From Strobilurus pachycystidiatus (lineage: Eukaryota; Basidiomycota; Agaricomycetes; Agaricales; Physalacriaceae): a stretch of 64,000 nucleotides of DNA. The position numbers were made by a program, and so were the translations under genes. The first letter of the stretch is position 1; each line of letters begins with the position of its first letter. Below are positions 22,397 through 31,428 of this stretch, piece by piece. The notes under the pieces are model-generated. The model searched no databases and was not told the origin of the DNA. It worked only from the letters and a program-made list of their open reading frames with translations. The stretch spans positions 186,001 through 250,000 of the forward strand of contig JAHLMK010000017.1 in NCBI GenBank assembly GCA_019915135.1, read 5' to 3'.

Positions 22397-25300
22397 GTCA
22401 ACAATCGACTTCTGAGCGTAAGTCCTCTAGACCTCGACAATGCTTCCGGGTGACAGTAGAGGACGTGTTGGATGAGGAGAGCATCAGAGAAAAGCAACAT
22501 GAGAAGTTCACGGAGTCTTACCTTTTGGAATCGGAAAAGGAATATCAACTTCGACAACAGGAGTTGTTGACAGAAGCCAAGAAGTCGCGAAACGAACCTA
22601 AAACGTTCAAAGTTCGAAGGCGTCAATCAGCAACGTTAGAGGAAGTTGTGGATGAAGAGAGCATCAAGGAAAGAGAGCAAGAAAGGTTCTCAGAGACTCA
22701 TGTGCTGCAGTCCGAGCAGGAATATTTGGAAGAATTGTTGGAGAATATTCAGCCCTGGCCACCACCTCAGTATCCAAATATTGAGGTGATTCCAAGGATT
22801 CGCAGTTACAAACCGGGTGAGTCAGCTGTTGGGATCTCAGTACTAGCTATGAAAGGCCGAGTCGGAAGCCTGGATCATGAGAAGGTAGACCTACGGCTGG
22901 ATTCCTGCGCTAATGTGACTCTCATGTCAAAAGAGTTCTACAATTCGCTGAAATTTCCACCAAAAATGCAACAAGGACGGAAAATGCGATTGTATCAGCT
23001 TACCGACAAGACTGCGACTATTGAAGGATACGTCAATGTGTCAATATTTGTGGAATCGGCGAACGGTCAGCTGTGTTCGATGGAAGCAGAGGCCTACGTG
23101 GTGGATGGAATGCACGTACCCATACTTTTGGGTGAGGACTTCCAGATGAACTATGGCTTGAGTGTGGTTAGATCAGAACTGGGAACAATGGTCGAATTGG
23201 GCAATTCGGGCTTACGAGTAGCTGCTAGGGGCATTCGACGCGAAAAAACTCCGGAGCTGGCTGCGAGAGCTGAATCGTTACAGTCGTTTGTGAAATCGAA
23301 AGCTCACAAGAAAGATCAGAGGCGCCGACGAAGATTGAAGCAGCAGCTAGAACAGGAGTCGAGGACAATTCGAGCTACCAAGGACTACATTCTCAAACCA
23401 TACCATTGTGCAAATATAAACGTAGAAGGCCCGTTCGAAGAAGATAGTGAATGGATGCTGGAGAAAGGATTAGTACTGAACTCTCCCTCGTCGCAGCTGA
23501 TGGTGCCTAACGTGTTGTTGACCAAGAATCTTACAGTGGTCCCAGTATCAAACGCGTCGGCTCATCCTAGGATGATACGGAAAGGAGATGCGCTGGGAGT
23601 CGTGGTCCGGGCACAGGACTTTTTAGATCATGCCGGCTCGGAGGAACGTTTCGCGGCCATGTGTTCCCATGCGACGCGTATGGCTAGATTCATGCAGGCA
23701 CACGAGGAAAGTCAGAATGGAGAAAGCGGCGAATCAGACGAGATGGAAGTCGACCAGACTGAGACAGAGGAGACAAAAGCCAGGAGGGTTTACAAGGGAG
23801 AAGACGATCGGGCTGATGAAGAGAAGAAAGAGACTGAAGACCGAGAGGAGATGTATGGCCCCAAGACTGCAGCCATGCCGGAGATGGAAGATTTTCCTTC
23901 CTCAAATTTGGAGAGTCTGATTGATGTCGGGGAGTTACCGGAACATCTGAAGGACAGAGCTTGGGAGATGTTGAGAAAGAGAGTAGGAGCTTTCGGATTT
24001 GATGGACGACTCGGACATCACCCAGCTAAAGTTCGCATTCGGACTAAAGCTGATCAGGTGCCAATCAGTCTGCCTATGTATCAGTCCTCGCCCGAGAAAC
24101 GGAAGATCATTGATGAACAATTGGACAAATGGTTCAAGCTGGGGGTCATAGAGCCGTCGAAAAGTCCATGGAGTGCCCCGGTGGTCATAGCGTACCGGAA
24201 TGGGAAAGCCAGGTTTTGCGTAGACTATCGTAAGCTCAACGCCGTTACAATTCCAGACGAGTTTCCGATTCCGAGGCAGAAGGATATCTTGGCGGCCTTG
24301 TCGGGCGCTCAGGTTATGTCGGCTTTGGACGCGTTGGCGGGGTTTACACAATTGGAATTCGAGGAGGAAGAAATAGAGAAGAGCGCCTTCCGAACTCATC
24401 GTGGACTATTTCAGTTCAAACGTATGCCTTTTGGTCTCCGGAACGGTCCATCTATATTTCAAAGAGTCATGCAAGCAATACTGGCACCCTTCTTATGGAG
24501 TTTCTGTCTAGTCTACATAGATGACATTGTGGTGTTTTCCAAGTCATACGAGGACCACATCGAACATTTAGACGCAGTCCTTGGAGCAATAGAGGCCGCG
24601 GGCATAACACTGGCACCGAACAAGTGTCACCTCTTTTATTCGTCAATTCTATTATTGGGACACAAGGTCTCCAGGCTGGGACTAGCGACGCACGAGGAGA
24701 AGGTGAAAGCGCTGACGGAATTGAAGCGCCCGAGTCGAGTATCCGAGCTACAAACTTTCTTGGGGATGGCGGTATACTTTTCTGCCTTCATTCCCTACTT
24801 TGCGGATATATGCGGTCCACTGTTCAACTTGCTGCGGAAAGGTTACGAGTGGAAATGGAGAGCAGAGGAAGAACACGCGTTTGAATCCATTAAGACAGCT
24901 CTGATGAATGCTCCCATTCTGGGACATCCACAAGAAGGTTCTCCGTACAGATTGTATACCGACGCATCAGACGAGGCGATGGGTGCTGCTCTGCAGCAGA
25001 TACAGAAGATCAAAGTGTCTGCACTCAAGGGTACGAAGATATATGACATACTGTCGAAAGCCTGGAATGCGGAAAACCCGCTACCGCGTCTCTACTACAA
25101 GTTCAACTCAAAATTCCCGGAGTCAAATGAATATCCACAGGAATGGGGATCGACATTGGACGAGACGGAAGTGTGGGTGGAACGAGTAATCTGTTACTAT
25201 TCTCGGCGATTCAACGGACCTGAATCGCGCTATTCGACGACGGAAAGGGAAGCTTTAGCAGCCAAGGAAGCATTGATAAAGTTTCAAGCCTTCGTAGAAG

Positions 25301-27381
25301 GAGAGAGACTGGCCTTGATAACGGATCATTCTGCTCTGCAGTGGGCACGGACATACGAGAACGCTAATCGTCGACTGGCAAATTGGGGGGTTATATTCTC
25401 CGCATACGCCCCGAATCTAGAGATCATACATAGAGCGGGGAGGAAGCACTCCAACGTTGATCCCTTGTCAAGACTTCCTCGCGCTCCACCCGAACACGTC
25501 TCTCCGATTCTGGACGAGTTTATTCCTTTAGAAACAAACTCGAAGTCGGCAGCTGAGGAAGAAGCGAAGGAACTGAGAAAACCAGCGGAAAGGATGGCCC
25601 AACACGTCTGGTGGGACTACGAGCTGGTGGAAGTGGCAGCGGTGACGCGTAGTCAGACTAACGTAGTCTCAGAGAAGAACGAGAGGTCGGAGGCAAAGAC
25701 AAAGTCGAGTAAGCAGAAGACAGTCGCAAGGAAGAAGAAGAAAGCAACAGAAGACGCTCATGATGCATCGCCTGGAAAGGAGACGACGGAGACTCCACTG
25801 GAGAGTGACACAAGACAAGAGAAGTTGAAGAGTTCTTACGACAAGGCGAGAGAGGAACCGAATCGTTTCTTGCATTCGGAGATGGAAGAAGAGTTCGTGA
25901 ACAGTCTGTTGGAAGGATATCAGAAAGACCCGCACATGAGGAAGACATGGATGTCAGCCTTATCGGCTTCCGAGCCCTGGACACCAGGATGCCGTTTCTA
26001 CAAGGACTCACGTGGGCTCCTGTATTTCCGAGACGCCGATTGGAATTCGAGACTGTGTGTTCCCGAGAGTATGAGAGCTAGGATGATGACGGAGGCCCAC
26101 GAAAAAGCGATTGAAACGGCTCACATGAGTTTCGAAAAGCTATGGTTCCGGTTATCACAGAGATTCTACTGGAGAAGGATGAGGAAGGATATCAAGAGAT
26201 TCTGCGAAAGCTGTGACACTTGCCAGAAGACCAAGAGTGTGGCTTTTGGGCGATTCGGACATTTACTACCCAATGCCATCCCCAGTAATCCGTACGATTC
26301 AATATCCATGGATTTCATAGTCGACCTGCCCTGGTCAGGGGAATACAACGCCATATTCGTCATTGTAGATCGTCTGACGAAACACGCCAACTTTATTCCT
26401 ACCAACACTGGCATCAATTCGGAGGACTTCGCAGACTTGTTCGTCGAGCACATTTTGACCAAATTCGGCGTGCCGGCGGAGATCATCACAGACAGAGACC
26501 CGCGGTGGATGGCGGAATTCTGGAGAAGTATAGCCAAGCACATAAATACCCGAATGGCGGTGTCATCGTCACACCATCCTCAACACGACGGACAAACCGA
26601 GATAGTCAACAGATTTATTGGGGTGATGCTGAAGGCGTTCATCAATAAAGGGAAGGACAATTGGGCAAAACTTCTACCGCTTATCGAATTCGCCTACAAC
26701 AATCACCTAAATGATTCTACAGGCGAGACACCTTTTTTCCTACTCAGAGGATTTCGACCGGCATCGCCATTGGATCGATTTGCAGCACCGAAGAGAGAAG
26801 GAGCCATGCCTGAAGAGAGCGTAAGATTCGTGGACGAGATTGCGATACACAGGGAAGCCGCTCGGACAGCGATTGCGTTGGCTCAGGAGACGCAGCGGAA
26901 AGCGCATAACAAGCAATACAAACCTACTCCGACCGAGAACTTCGCAGAAGGGAAGAGAGTGTTGGTAAACCCGCATACGCTAGAGTGGAAGGAATCAAAG
27001 GGTAAAGGAAAGAAATTGACTCAAGGGTGGATCGGGCCGTTCGAGATAACGGAGAAAGTGAACGAGAACGTATTTCGGTTGCGAATGGATGACCGATATG
27101 GAGCTCACCCAGTCATAAACGTGGAGCACTTGAAAAGGTATATAGAATCACCAAGCGAATGGAAGGATCGATCCATGATGAAGGACACGAGAGACGACAA
27201 GGAGCCGAGAGAAGAGTACGAAGTGGAGGCCATCGTCGGACATAGAAGGATCAAGAAAGGATTGCAGTTCCTTATTCGCTGGGAGGGGTACGGTCCTCAG
27301 TTTGACACCTGGGGATCAGCCAAGGACTTACAGAACGCGTCGCGTCTCCTGTCAGAATACAGGAAAGCGAACCGACTGTGA
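22258..27381 (+). CDS. Element B pol (protease-RT-RNase H-integrase-chromodomain)
   Basis: The frame is open from 22258 (after a stop at 22255-22257) and lies -1 relative to gag. It has no convincing ATG at its head, so translation by -1 frameshifting is likely. Order: a duplicated acidic segment (DEESIREKQHEKF, then DEESIKEREQERF), retropepsin with LDSCANVTLM at about 22897, RT (FCVDYRKLN, FKRMPFGLRNGPS, YIDD at 24514-24525), RNase H (YTDASDEAMGAAL, TDHSALQWA), integrase zinc finger (H-H-C-C ending CESCDTCQ), the DDE core (MDFIVDLPW, ITDRDPRW, HHPQHDGQTEIVN), IGPFEI, and a C-terminal chromodomain (IRWEGYGPQFDTWGS, about 27215-27360). The protease triad is DSC instead of DSG or DTG. Confidence 0.92.
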   Translation, partial: GRTASRSGGSRRESVQSSVQCTVISRSSKPKQYEDQFGFSEAARLLSQQSTSERKSSRPRQCFRVTVEDVLDEESIREKQHEKFTESYLLESEKEYQLRQQELLTEAKKSRNEPKTFKVRRRQSATLEEVVDEESIKEREQERFSETHVLQSEQEYLEELLENIQPWPPPQYPNIEVIPRIRSYKPGESAVGISVLAMKGRVGSLDHEKVDLRLDSCANVTLMSKEFYNSLKFPPKMQQGRKMRLYQLTDKTATIEGYVNVSIFVESANGQLCSMEAEAYVVDGMHVPILLGEDFQMNYGLSVVRSELGTMVELGNSGLRVAARGIRREKTPELAARAESLQSFVKSKAHKKDQRRRRRLKQQLEQESRTIRATKDYILKPYHCANINVEGPFEEDSEWMLEKGLVLNSPSSQLMVPNVLLTKNLTVVPVSNASAHPRMIRKGDALGVVVRAQDFLDHAGSEERFAAMCSHATRMARFMQAHEESQNGESGESDEMEVDQTETEETKARRVYKGEDDRADEEKKETEDREEMYGPKTAAMPEMEDFPSSNLESLIDVGELPEHLKDRAWEMLRKRVGAFGFDGRLGHHPAKVRIRTKADQVPISLPMYQSSPEKRKIIDEQLDKWFKLGVIEPSKSPWSAPVVIAYRNGKARFCVDYRKLNAVTIPDEFPIPRQKDILAALSGAQVMSALDALAGFTQLEFEEEEIEKSAFRTHRGLFQFKRMPFGLRNGPSIFQRVMQAILAPFLWSFCLVYIDDIVVFSKSYEDHIEHLDAVLGAIEAAGITLAPNKCHLFYSSILLLGHKVSRLGLATHEEKVKALTELKRPSRVSELQTFLGMAVYFSAFIPYFADICGPLFNLLRKGYEWKWRAEEEHAFESIKTALMNAPILGHPQEGSPYRLYTDASDEAMGAALQQIQKIKVSALKGTKIYDILSKAWNAENPLPRLYYKFNSKFPESNEYPQEWGSTLDETEVWVERVICYYSRRFNGPESRYSTTEREALAAKEALIKFQAFVEGERLALITDHSALQWARTYENANRRLANWGVIFSAYAPNLEIIHRAGRKHSNVDPLSRLPRAPPEHVSPILDEFIPLETNSKSAAEEEAKELRKPAERMAQHVWWDYELVEVAAVTRSQTNVVSEKNERSEAKTKSSKQKTVARKKKKATEDAHDASPGKETTETPLESDTRQEKLKSSYDKAREEPNRFLHSEMEEEFVNSLLEGYQKDPHMRKTWMSALSASEPWTPGCRFYKDSRGLLYFRDADWNSRLCVPESMRARMMTEAHEKAIETAHMSFEKLWFRLSQRFYWRRMRKDIKRFCESCDTCQKTKSVAFGRFGHLLPNAIPSNPYDSISMDFIVDLPWSGEYNAIFVIVDRLTKHANFIPTNTGINSEDFADLFVEHILTKFGVPAEIITDRDPRWMAEFWRSIAKHINTRMAVSSSHHPQHDGQTEIVNRFIGVMLKAFINKGKDNWAKLLPLIEFAYNNHLNDSTGETPFFLLRGFRPASPLDRFAAPKREGAMPEESVRFVDEIAIHREAARTAIALAQETQRKAHNKQYKPTPTENFAEGKRVLVNPHTLEWKESKGKGKKLTQGWIGPFEITEKVNENVFRLRMDDRYGAHPVINVEHLKRYIESPSEWKDRSMMKDTRDDKEPREEYEVEAIVGHRRIKKGLQFLIRWEGYGPQFDTWGSAKDLQNASRLLSEYRKANRL

Positions 27382-27667
27382 GAGTGGCGAGATACATGGA
27401 GTAAATTATGGAACCGAGCAGGACTCGGCATCAGTTAAATTATGACATCGGGTCAGAATTCGGATCAAACACGAGGAAACAGCATGGCAGGACACACTAT
27501 CTAGACTCATCATCACTCATCTTTCTTCCTTTTCCCCACCATTCAAGACACTCGGTCAGCGTCGAAAAGTGCGCAAATCCATTCGTGGTGAATTGGGTTT
27601 TCTGTGTTACAGACTACTCGACCACTACTCAACGGGGCCTTCTCTGTGTTACAGGCTGGCTTCCGGG
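27382..27667 (+). promoter_or_regulatory. Pol-ORF3 spacer of element B with twin acceptor-like sites
   Basis: 286 nt of non-coding sequence. Near its end are two near-copies of a 3' splice-site-like string, tttctgtgttacag (ends about 27611) and tctctgtgttacag (ends about 27653), just before the ORF3 ATG at 27668. This suggests ORF3 is made from a spliced RNA, as env is in retroviruses. Confidence 0.4.
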
Positions 27668-30600
27668 ATGAACGTCTTCCACACACGGCTCGGCGAGGTG
27701 CCTCGTGCCGATTACCTGGTCGCCAACGACGGTTCCAAATGGCTGTTTTTATTGGGAGCCGACCAACAGAAAGTCACGATCAGAGCAGCAGAGAGTCAAC
27801 CAGCTCGGGACGAGAAGCGAGTGGACGGATTGGTGGACTTTCGAACGAATCGCGTATCAGTAGGGCGTGCGATGTATCCGACGTGGTGGAATAGCAAGAG
27901 GTGGTACCGTCCATGGAGTCCTGTCTTCATGGTGGGCGAACCTATTTCTGCATCGACTGCTTGGTGGGCTAGAACGTTCGAGAGCATCCCTCTTATTCAG
28001 TATCCCGACACTCGCTGGATCATCAAGAACCGAGACGACATGATCACGGATCTCTTAAATGCTCGTCGGGCTGTCAAGGAGATCCGTGAGGCTAAGATCA
28101 TGCCTCCCCTTGTCGAATTTCCACTTGACTTTGCCTTCGACGTCGTCAATCAAGGGTACATGCATTACGAGCAGGCAAGGAAAGTGGCCTCCTACGGCAT
28201 GATCGTTATGTTGGACTACCTTGGAGTGATCAACTGGTTTCGTTCCATCTGGAATGAGTGGCGCGAGTTACTGTCGGAGCTTACGGTACAGAATATCGAA
28301 GGGTTCAAGCTCGGCGAATACGAGAAACAAGGAGTGATCGTGGACCTCGAACAAGATCAGAAGTCCATTAACTTTCCCATTCTCATGGAGCACGCCGTCC
28401 CCATCATTGTCCGCATCCCTGACGACATCGATAATCTTCCTCAATATACCTGTCTGCGACCAGATGTGCTTTCGCTGTACTTATCTTACAAGAAAGGATC
28501 GGGCGACTCATATCCTCGGTTGGAGGATGTGGAAGGGTTGGCTGAATTCATTCCCAATCTGAACAAGTACGACGAGTTCGGAGAAGAGTACATAGCCTGG
28601 GCGTACAAGTCGGAAGTTGGGCACAAGGCAGAAAGGGCGCACGCGTACATAATTGATCATAAAGGATGGAAGCGACGTCCCATAAATCCGATGGAGTACA
28701 ATTATCTTGAGTCGCGTTGCGACTACGAGATTGTCGGGGAAGACTTAGAGTCTTTTCATCTGGTACTCTTCTATCGGGAACGGCCAGTAGCGCCAGTAAG
28801 TGGATCACGTCTGGAGATATCGCAAGGGAAAGGACGAACCGAAGCCGACTTGCTGAAACTCGGAGTGACAGTCAATGCAGCTCTAGTGCGAGAGCTGTAT
28901 AGGCCCCACTACGCTCCATACCCGGGAGAGGTGGTAGACGATCGCGGCTATACGTTGCAGTCGTCAGCCCTGTGGGAACATGTCGCGATTCCAGACGACT
29001 TTTTCAATAACCGTCAATCACCTCCAGAATGGGATCTCTTCGACGGGAAGGACGTGTTTCTCGAAGGACAGTGGTACGATCTTAGTGAAGGTGCTATTCA
29101 CATAGATGGGTCCAGTTGGTTCGACGCTTATGCAGAAGTCACTCCGCCCATAACGGAAGAACAGCCACAGCCTTGGATCGAGGAGGACGAGCCCATGGGA
29201 CCTAGTATTGATGAAGGAGAAACTCGTATGCAGGTTGACGGGGAAGATGGATTATCTCCCATTATGGTTACGCGGATGGGAAATCTGCCTCCCGTTGAGT
29301 CCTTGAAGATCGATATCGAGATTCCTACTTCGACAAAAGTCAGGACGCAGGCACCACTTCGGCAGTCGACTTCGTCTGCTCGAGCTCAGAATTCTACTAA
29401 ATCTCCGCCTACCGAACCTCGAGCTGATAGAGAGAAAAAGCAAGGAATGCCGACATCAGTATACCGGTCTGCTCTCAAATTAGTCGACCGTCTCACCAGC
29501 GGACCGTACCCTCGTTCCATCTCCAATTCCATGAGTTCTTCATCGAGGAAGAAAGAGAGACCTAGTTTGATTGCTCGACTGGGAGACTCGTCAGCGCCGG
29601 ACTCGCAAATGGGACGTGAAGAGGTTCGAAGTGAAAATCGTCGGGTACCAAACCCCGAGATCGAATGGCAAGATCGTTTGAGGGATGACGACCTGGCACG
29701 TATGATCGCGAACTACATGCCAACTTATCCTAGGCGTCATCCCGATAATCATGATGGTCCTCGAATTCTGGATCGTCATCTGGTCCCTCTCGATGCTTCA
29801 TTCGACAGAGCGTTTGATGAGAATTTGAAAGACTGGTCCTATTGGTTCCTCTACGATCCAATCGATGATTGCCGACTCATCAGAGACATAGATTGGGATA
29901 GAGCCCTGGCTCGCAACTACGTCTTGATGTTCCGAAACGCGTATTCCGAAGGACGGATCCGTATGATACAGCTTTTGAAGCCTGAGGTTCGATCCGTGCG
30001 AGCTATCCTGCAGGAACTAGTCAATCACCGCTTGCCGTGGACCCTCGCAGTGCTCGAATCGCAACGTTCTAGATGGGCTGCTTCTAGTGCCAACTTGGAT
30101 ACTATTACGCGACTCACCGGGAAGGATGGAGCGGGCAGCAGCGGGTTACCTCCCACCTTGCCTAAGGATGCCTCTGGTCGCGATTTCTTCCGTCTGTGGA
30201 AGAAGTTTGTGAACTGGATCCTACAACAACCCTACGCGGGCGCTCTAATTCAGGAAGGCGGTCCAGCCGCTCACCTTGCGCTGCATTATGGCAAGGAAGT
30301 CGTCCTTCAAAAAGCAGTGGATGGCCCTTCTCAGCTGGTCATGTATCACAACCTCGGAGAGACGGACAGTCATGATTACTCACGCGTAAGACATGTTATG
30401 TGGGACGCGGTACCGACTGCTGAGCACGACTTGCTATTTGGGAAACAACAACGAAACGAGGGCTATGCCTGGTTGTTCCCGGATGCTGATCTTCTCGTGT
30501 CCATGGAACCCAGTTACACCGGGGGATGGCCAGCTCATTTAGCTAGAGCCTACGATCGCCTCATAGTCGGCTACGAAGCAGGGACGGAAGTCGGGCCTCG

Positions 30601-30796
30601 GAATAGATCGCAATGGCGCGATTGGTTCCGCAGCATACGCCGCGAGAACACCAACGCTTTGTATCGAAACCCTCATATGCGCGACATGGAACTCGGACTC
30701 GCCTGGATCCAGGAAAAGTATGGAAGGTCTTGGGACAAGATAGATCTGAAAGACTTGGCCGACGATCTTCCTCAGAAACCGCTTCGTCGAACCTAG
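27668..30796 (+). CDS. Element B third ORF, 1042 aa, unknown function
   Basis: The first ATG in the frame is at 27668 (MNVFHTRLGEVPRADYLVAN). It has no signal peptide, no convincing TM segment, no zinc knuckle and no enzyme motif that I can see, so it is not a standard env. It is rich in Trp and acidic residues in the N-terminal half (WWNSKRWYRPWSPVF, TAWWARTFESIPLI, MLDYLGVINWFRSIWNEW). The middle third is Ser/Pro-rich and probably disordered. The C-terminal third is folded-looking (WSYWFLYDPIDDCRLIRDIDW, YAWLFPDADLLVSMEPSY). It ends 16 bases before the 3' LTR. Element A has an ORF of similar length at the same place with several collinear weak matches. Long, intact and placed like env, it is probably expressed; its job is unknown. 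Confidence 0.8.
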   Translation: MNVFHTRLGEVPRADYLVANDGSKWLFLLGADQQKVTIRAAESQPARDEKRVDGLVDFRTNRVSVGRAMYPTWWNSKRWYRPWSPVFMVGEPISASTAWWARTFESIPLIQYPDTRWIIKNRDDMITDLLNARRAVKEIREAKIMPPLVEFPLDFAFDVVNQGYMHYEQARKVASYGMIVMLDYLGVINWFRSIWNEWRELLSELTVQNIEGFKLGEYEKQGVIVDLEQDQKSINFPILMEHAVPIIVRIPDDIDNLPQYTCLRPDVLSLYLSYKKGSGDSYPRLEDVEGLAEFIPNLNKYDEFGEEYIAWAYKSEVGHKAERAHAYIIDHKGWKRRPINPMEYNYLESRCDYEIVGEDLESFHLVLFYRERPVAPVSGSRLEISQGKGRTEADLLKLGVTVNAALVRELYRPHYAPYPGEVVDDRGYTLQSSALWEHVAIPDDFFNNRQSPPEWDLFDGKDVFLEGQWYDLSEGAIHIDGSSWFDAYAEVTPPITEEQPQPWIEEDEPMGPSIDEGETRMQVDGEDGLSPIMVTRMGNLPPVESLKIDIEIPTSTKVRTQAPLRQSTSSARAQNSTKSPPTEPRADREKKQGMPTSVYRSALKLVDRLTSGPYPRSISNSMSSSSRKKERPSLIARLGDSSAPDSQMGREEVRSENRRVPNPEIEWQDRLRDDDLARMIANYMPTYPRRHPDNHDGPRILDRHLVPLDASFDRAFDENLKDWSYWFLYDPIDDCRLIRDIDWDRALARNYVLMFRNAYSEGRIRMIQLLKPEVRSVRAILQELVNHRLPWTLAVLESQRSRWAASSANLDTITRLTGKDGAGSSGLPPTLPKDASGRDFFRLWKKFVNWILQQPYAGALIQEGGPAAHLALHYGKEVVLQKAVDGPSQLVMYHNLGETDSHDYSRVRHVMWDAVPTAEHDLLFGKQQRNEGYAWLFPDADLLVSMEPSYTGGWPAHLARAYDRLIVGYEAGTEVGPRNRSQWRDWFRSIRRENTNALYRNPHMRDMELGLAWIQEKYGRSWDKIDLKDLADDLPQKPLRRT

Positions 30797-30812
30797 AAGA
30801 GTGGGGGGGTTA
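30797..30812 (+). other. Polypurine tract of element B
   Basis: The sequence gaagagtgggggggtta directly precedes the 3' LTR and is the expected plus-strand primer. Confidence 0.7.
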
Positions 30813-31121
30813 TGTAACGGACATTGATTAGTTTCTACACTTCTGCGTTATCGACTATGCTTACCTTTCAAACACGCCTTAGGCGTCACCAAGTGACGGT
30901 GCTGTTCAACCCAGTCGCCGTCTATCCTAGTCTAGATTAGATTAGGTTGTATTAGTATAGCCGCCGAGACGGCCTAGATTCCGTATGTACATCATTTTCA
31001 ATTCATCTCTTTACCATCATCATTGTTCACGCCAGTAAGACTGCGCTTGAACGGTGAACGGTAAGAGTTCTAACATTGCTCGCTAACTACTCGCTAGGTT
31101 ATAATCTTAGCCCACGTTACA
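30813..31121 (+). repeat. 3' LTR of element B
   Basis: 309 bp, identical by eye to 19533-19841. Followed by TSD gtcag at 31122-31126. Confidence 0.95.
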
Positions 31122-31126
31122 GTCAG

Positions 31127-31428
31127 ACACAACCGCCGCTAGGAAACAGGGTACCGCGCCTGCCAACCAAGCTCTAGCTTCGTCGACCTACACTACTAAA
31201 CGCCTCTGGTCGCCAACAGAGCCTTTATCACCCTTAACCCCGCTCCCTCCGGAGCCCCATCCCAACACTCGACAGAACCCGCTCTACGAGCAGGTCACTC
31301 CTTGGACGAACCGTCGACCAAGCAAGCACGTCGTTTCAGTCGGCGAACGTCCTCCAACCACCGTCTTCGCTCCGCACGCCGTCGGCATTAACCTGGCTAC
31401 TCCGCGAAATTACAACCTGGCCTCGGGT
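31127..31428 (+). other. Element A leader, second part
   Basis: Continues the A leader after element B up to the gag ATG. No ORF of note. The ATG at 31429 itself lies in a donor-like string (tcggGTATGG), which could matter if ORF3 RNA is spliced. Confidence 0.5.

Larger units (their letters stand above)
19533..31121 (+). mobile_element. Element B: Ty3/gypsy chromovirus with third ORF, nested in A
   Basis: 11,589 bp with two 309 bp LTRs (19533-19841, 30813-31121) starting TGTAAC and ending GTTACA, identical by eye, and TSD gtcag (19528-19532, 31122-31126). It contains gag, pol (protease, RT, RNase H, integrase, chromodomain) and a third ORF, none showing a stop or frameshift other than the natural gag/pol frame change. 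It appears structurally complete and recently inserted. Confidence 0.95.

Noticed and set aside
22450..22452. GTG at 22450 as the pol start, and similar non-ATG starts at 27569 and 48321 for the third ORFs
   Set aside because: Fungal nuclear genes start at ATG; pol is better explained by frameshifting, and the third ORFs have ATGs at 27668 and 48339.
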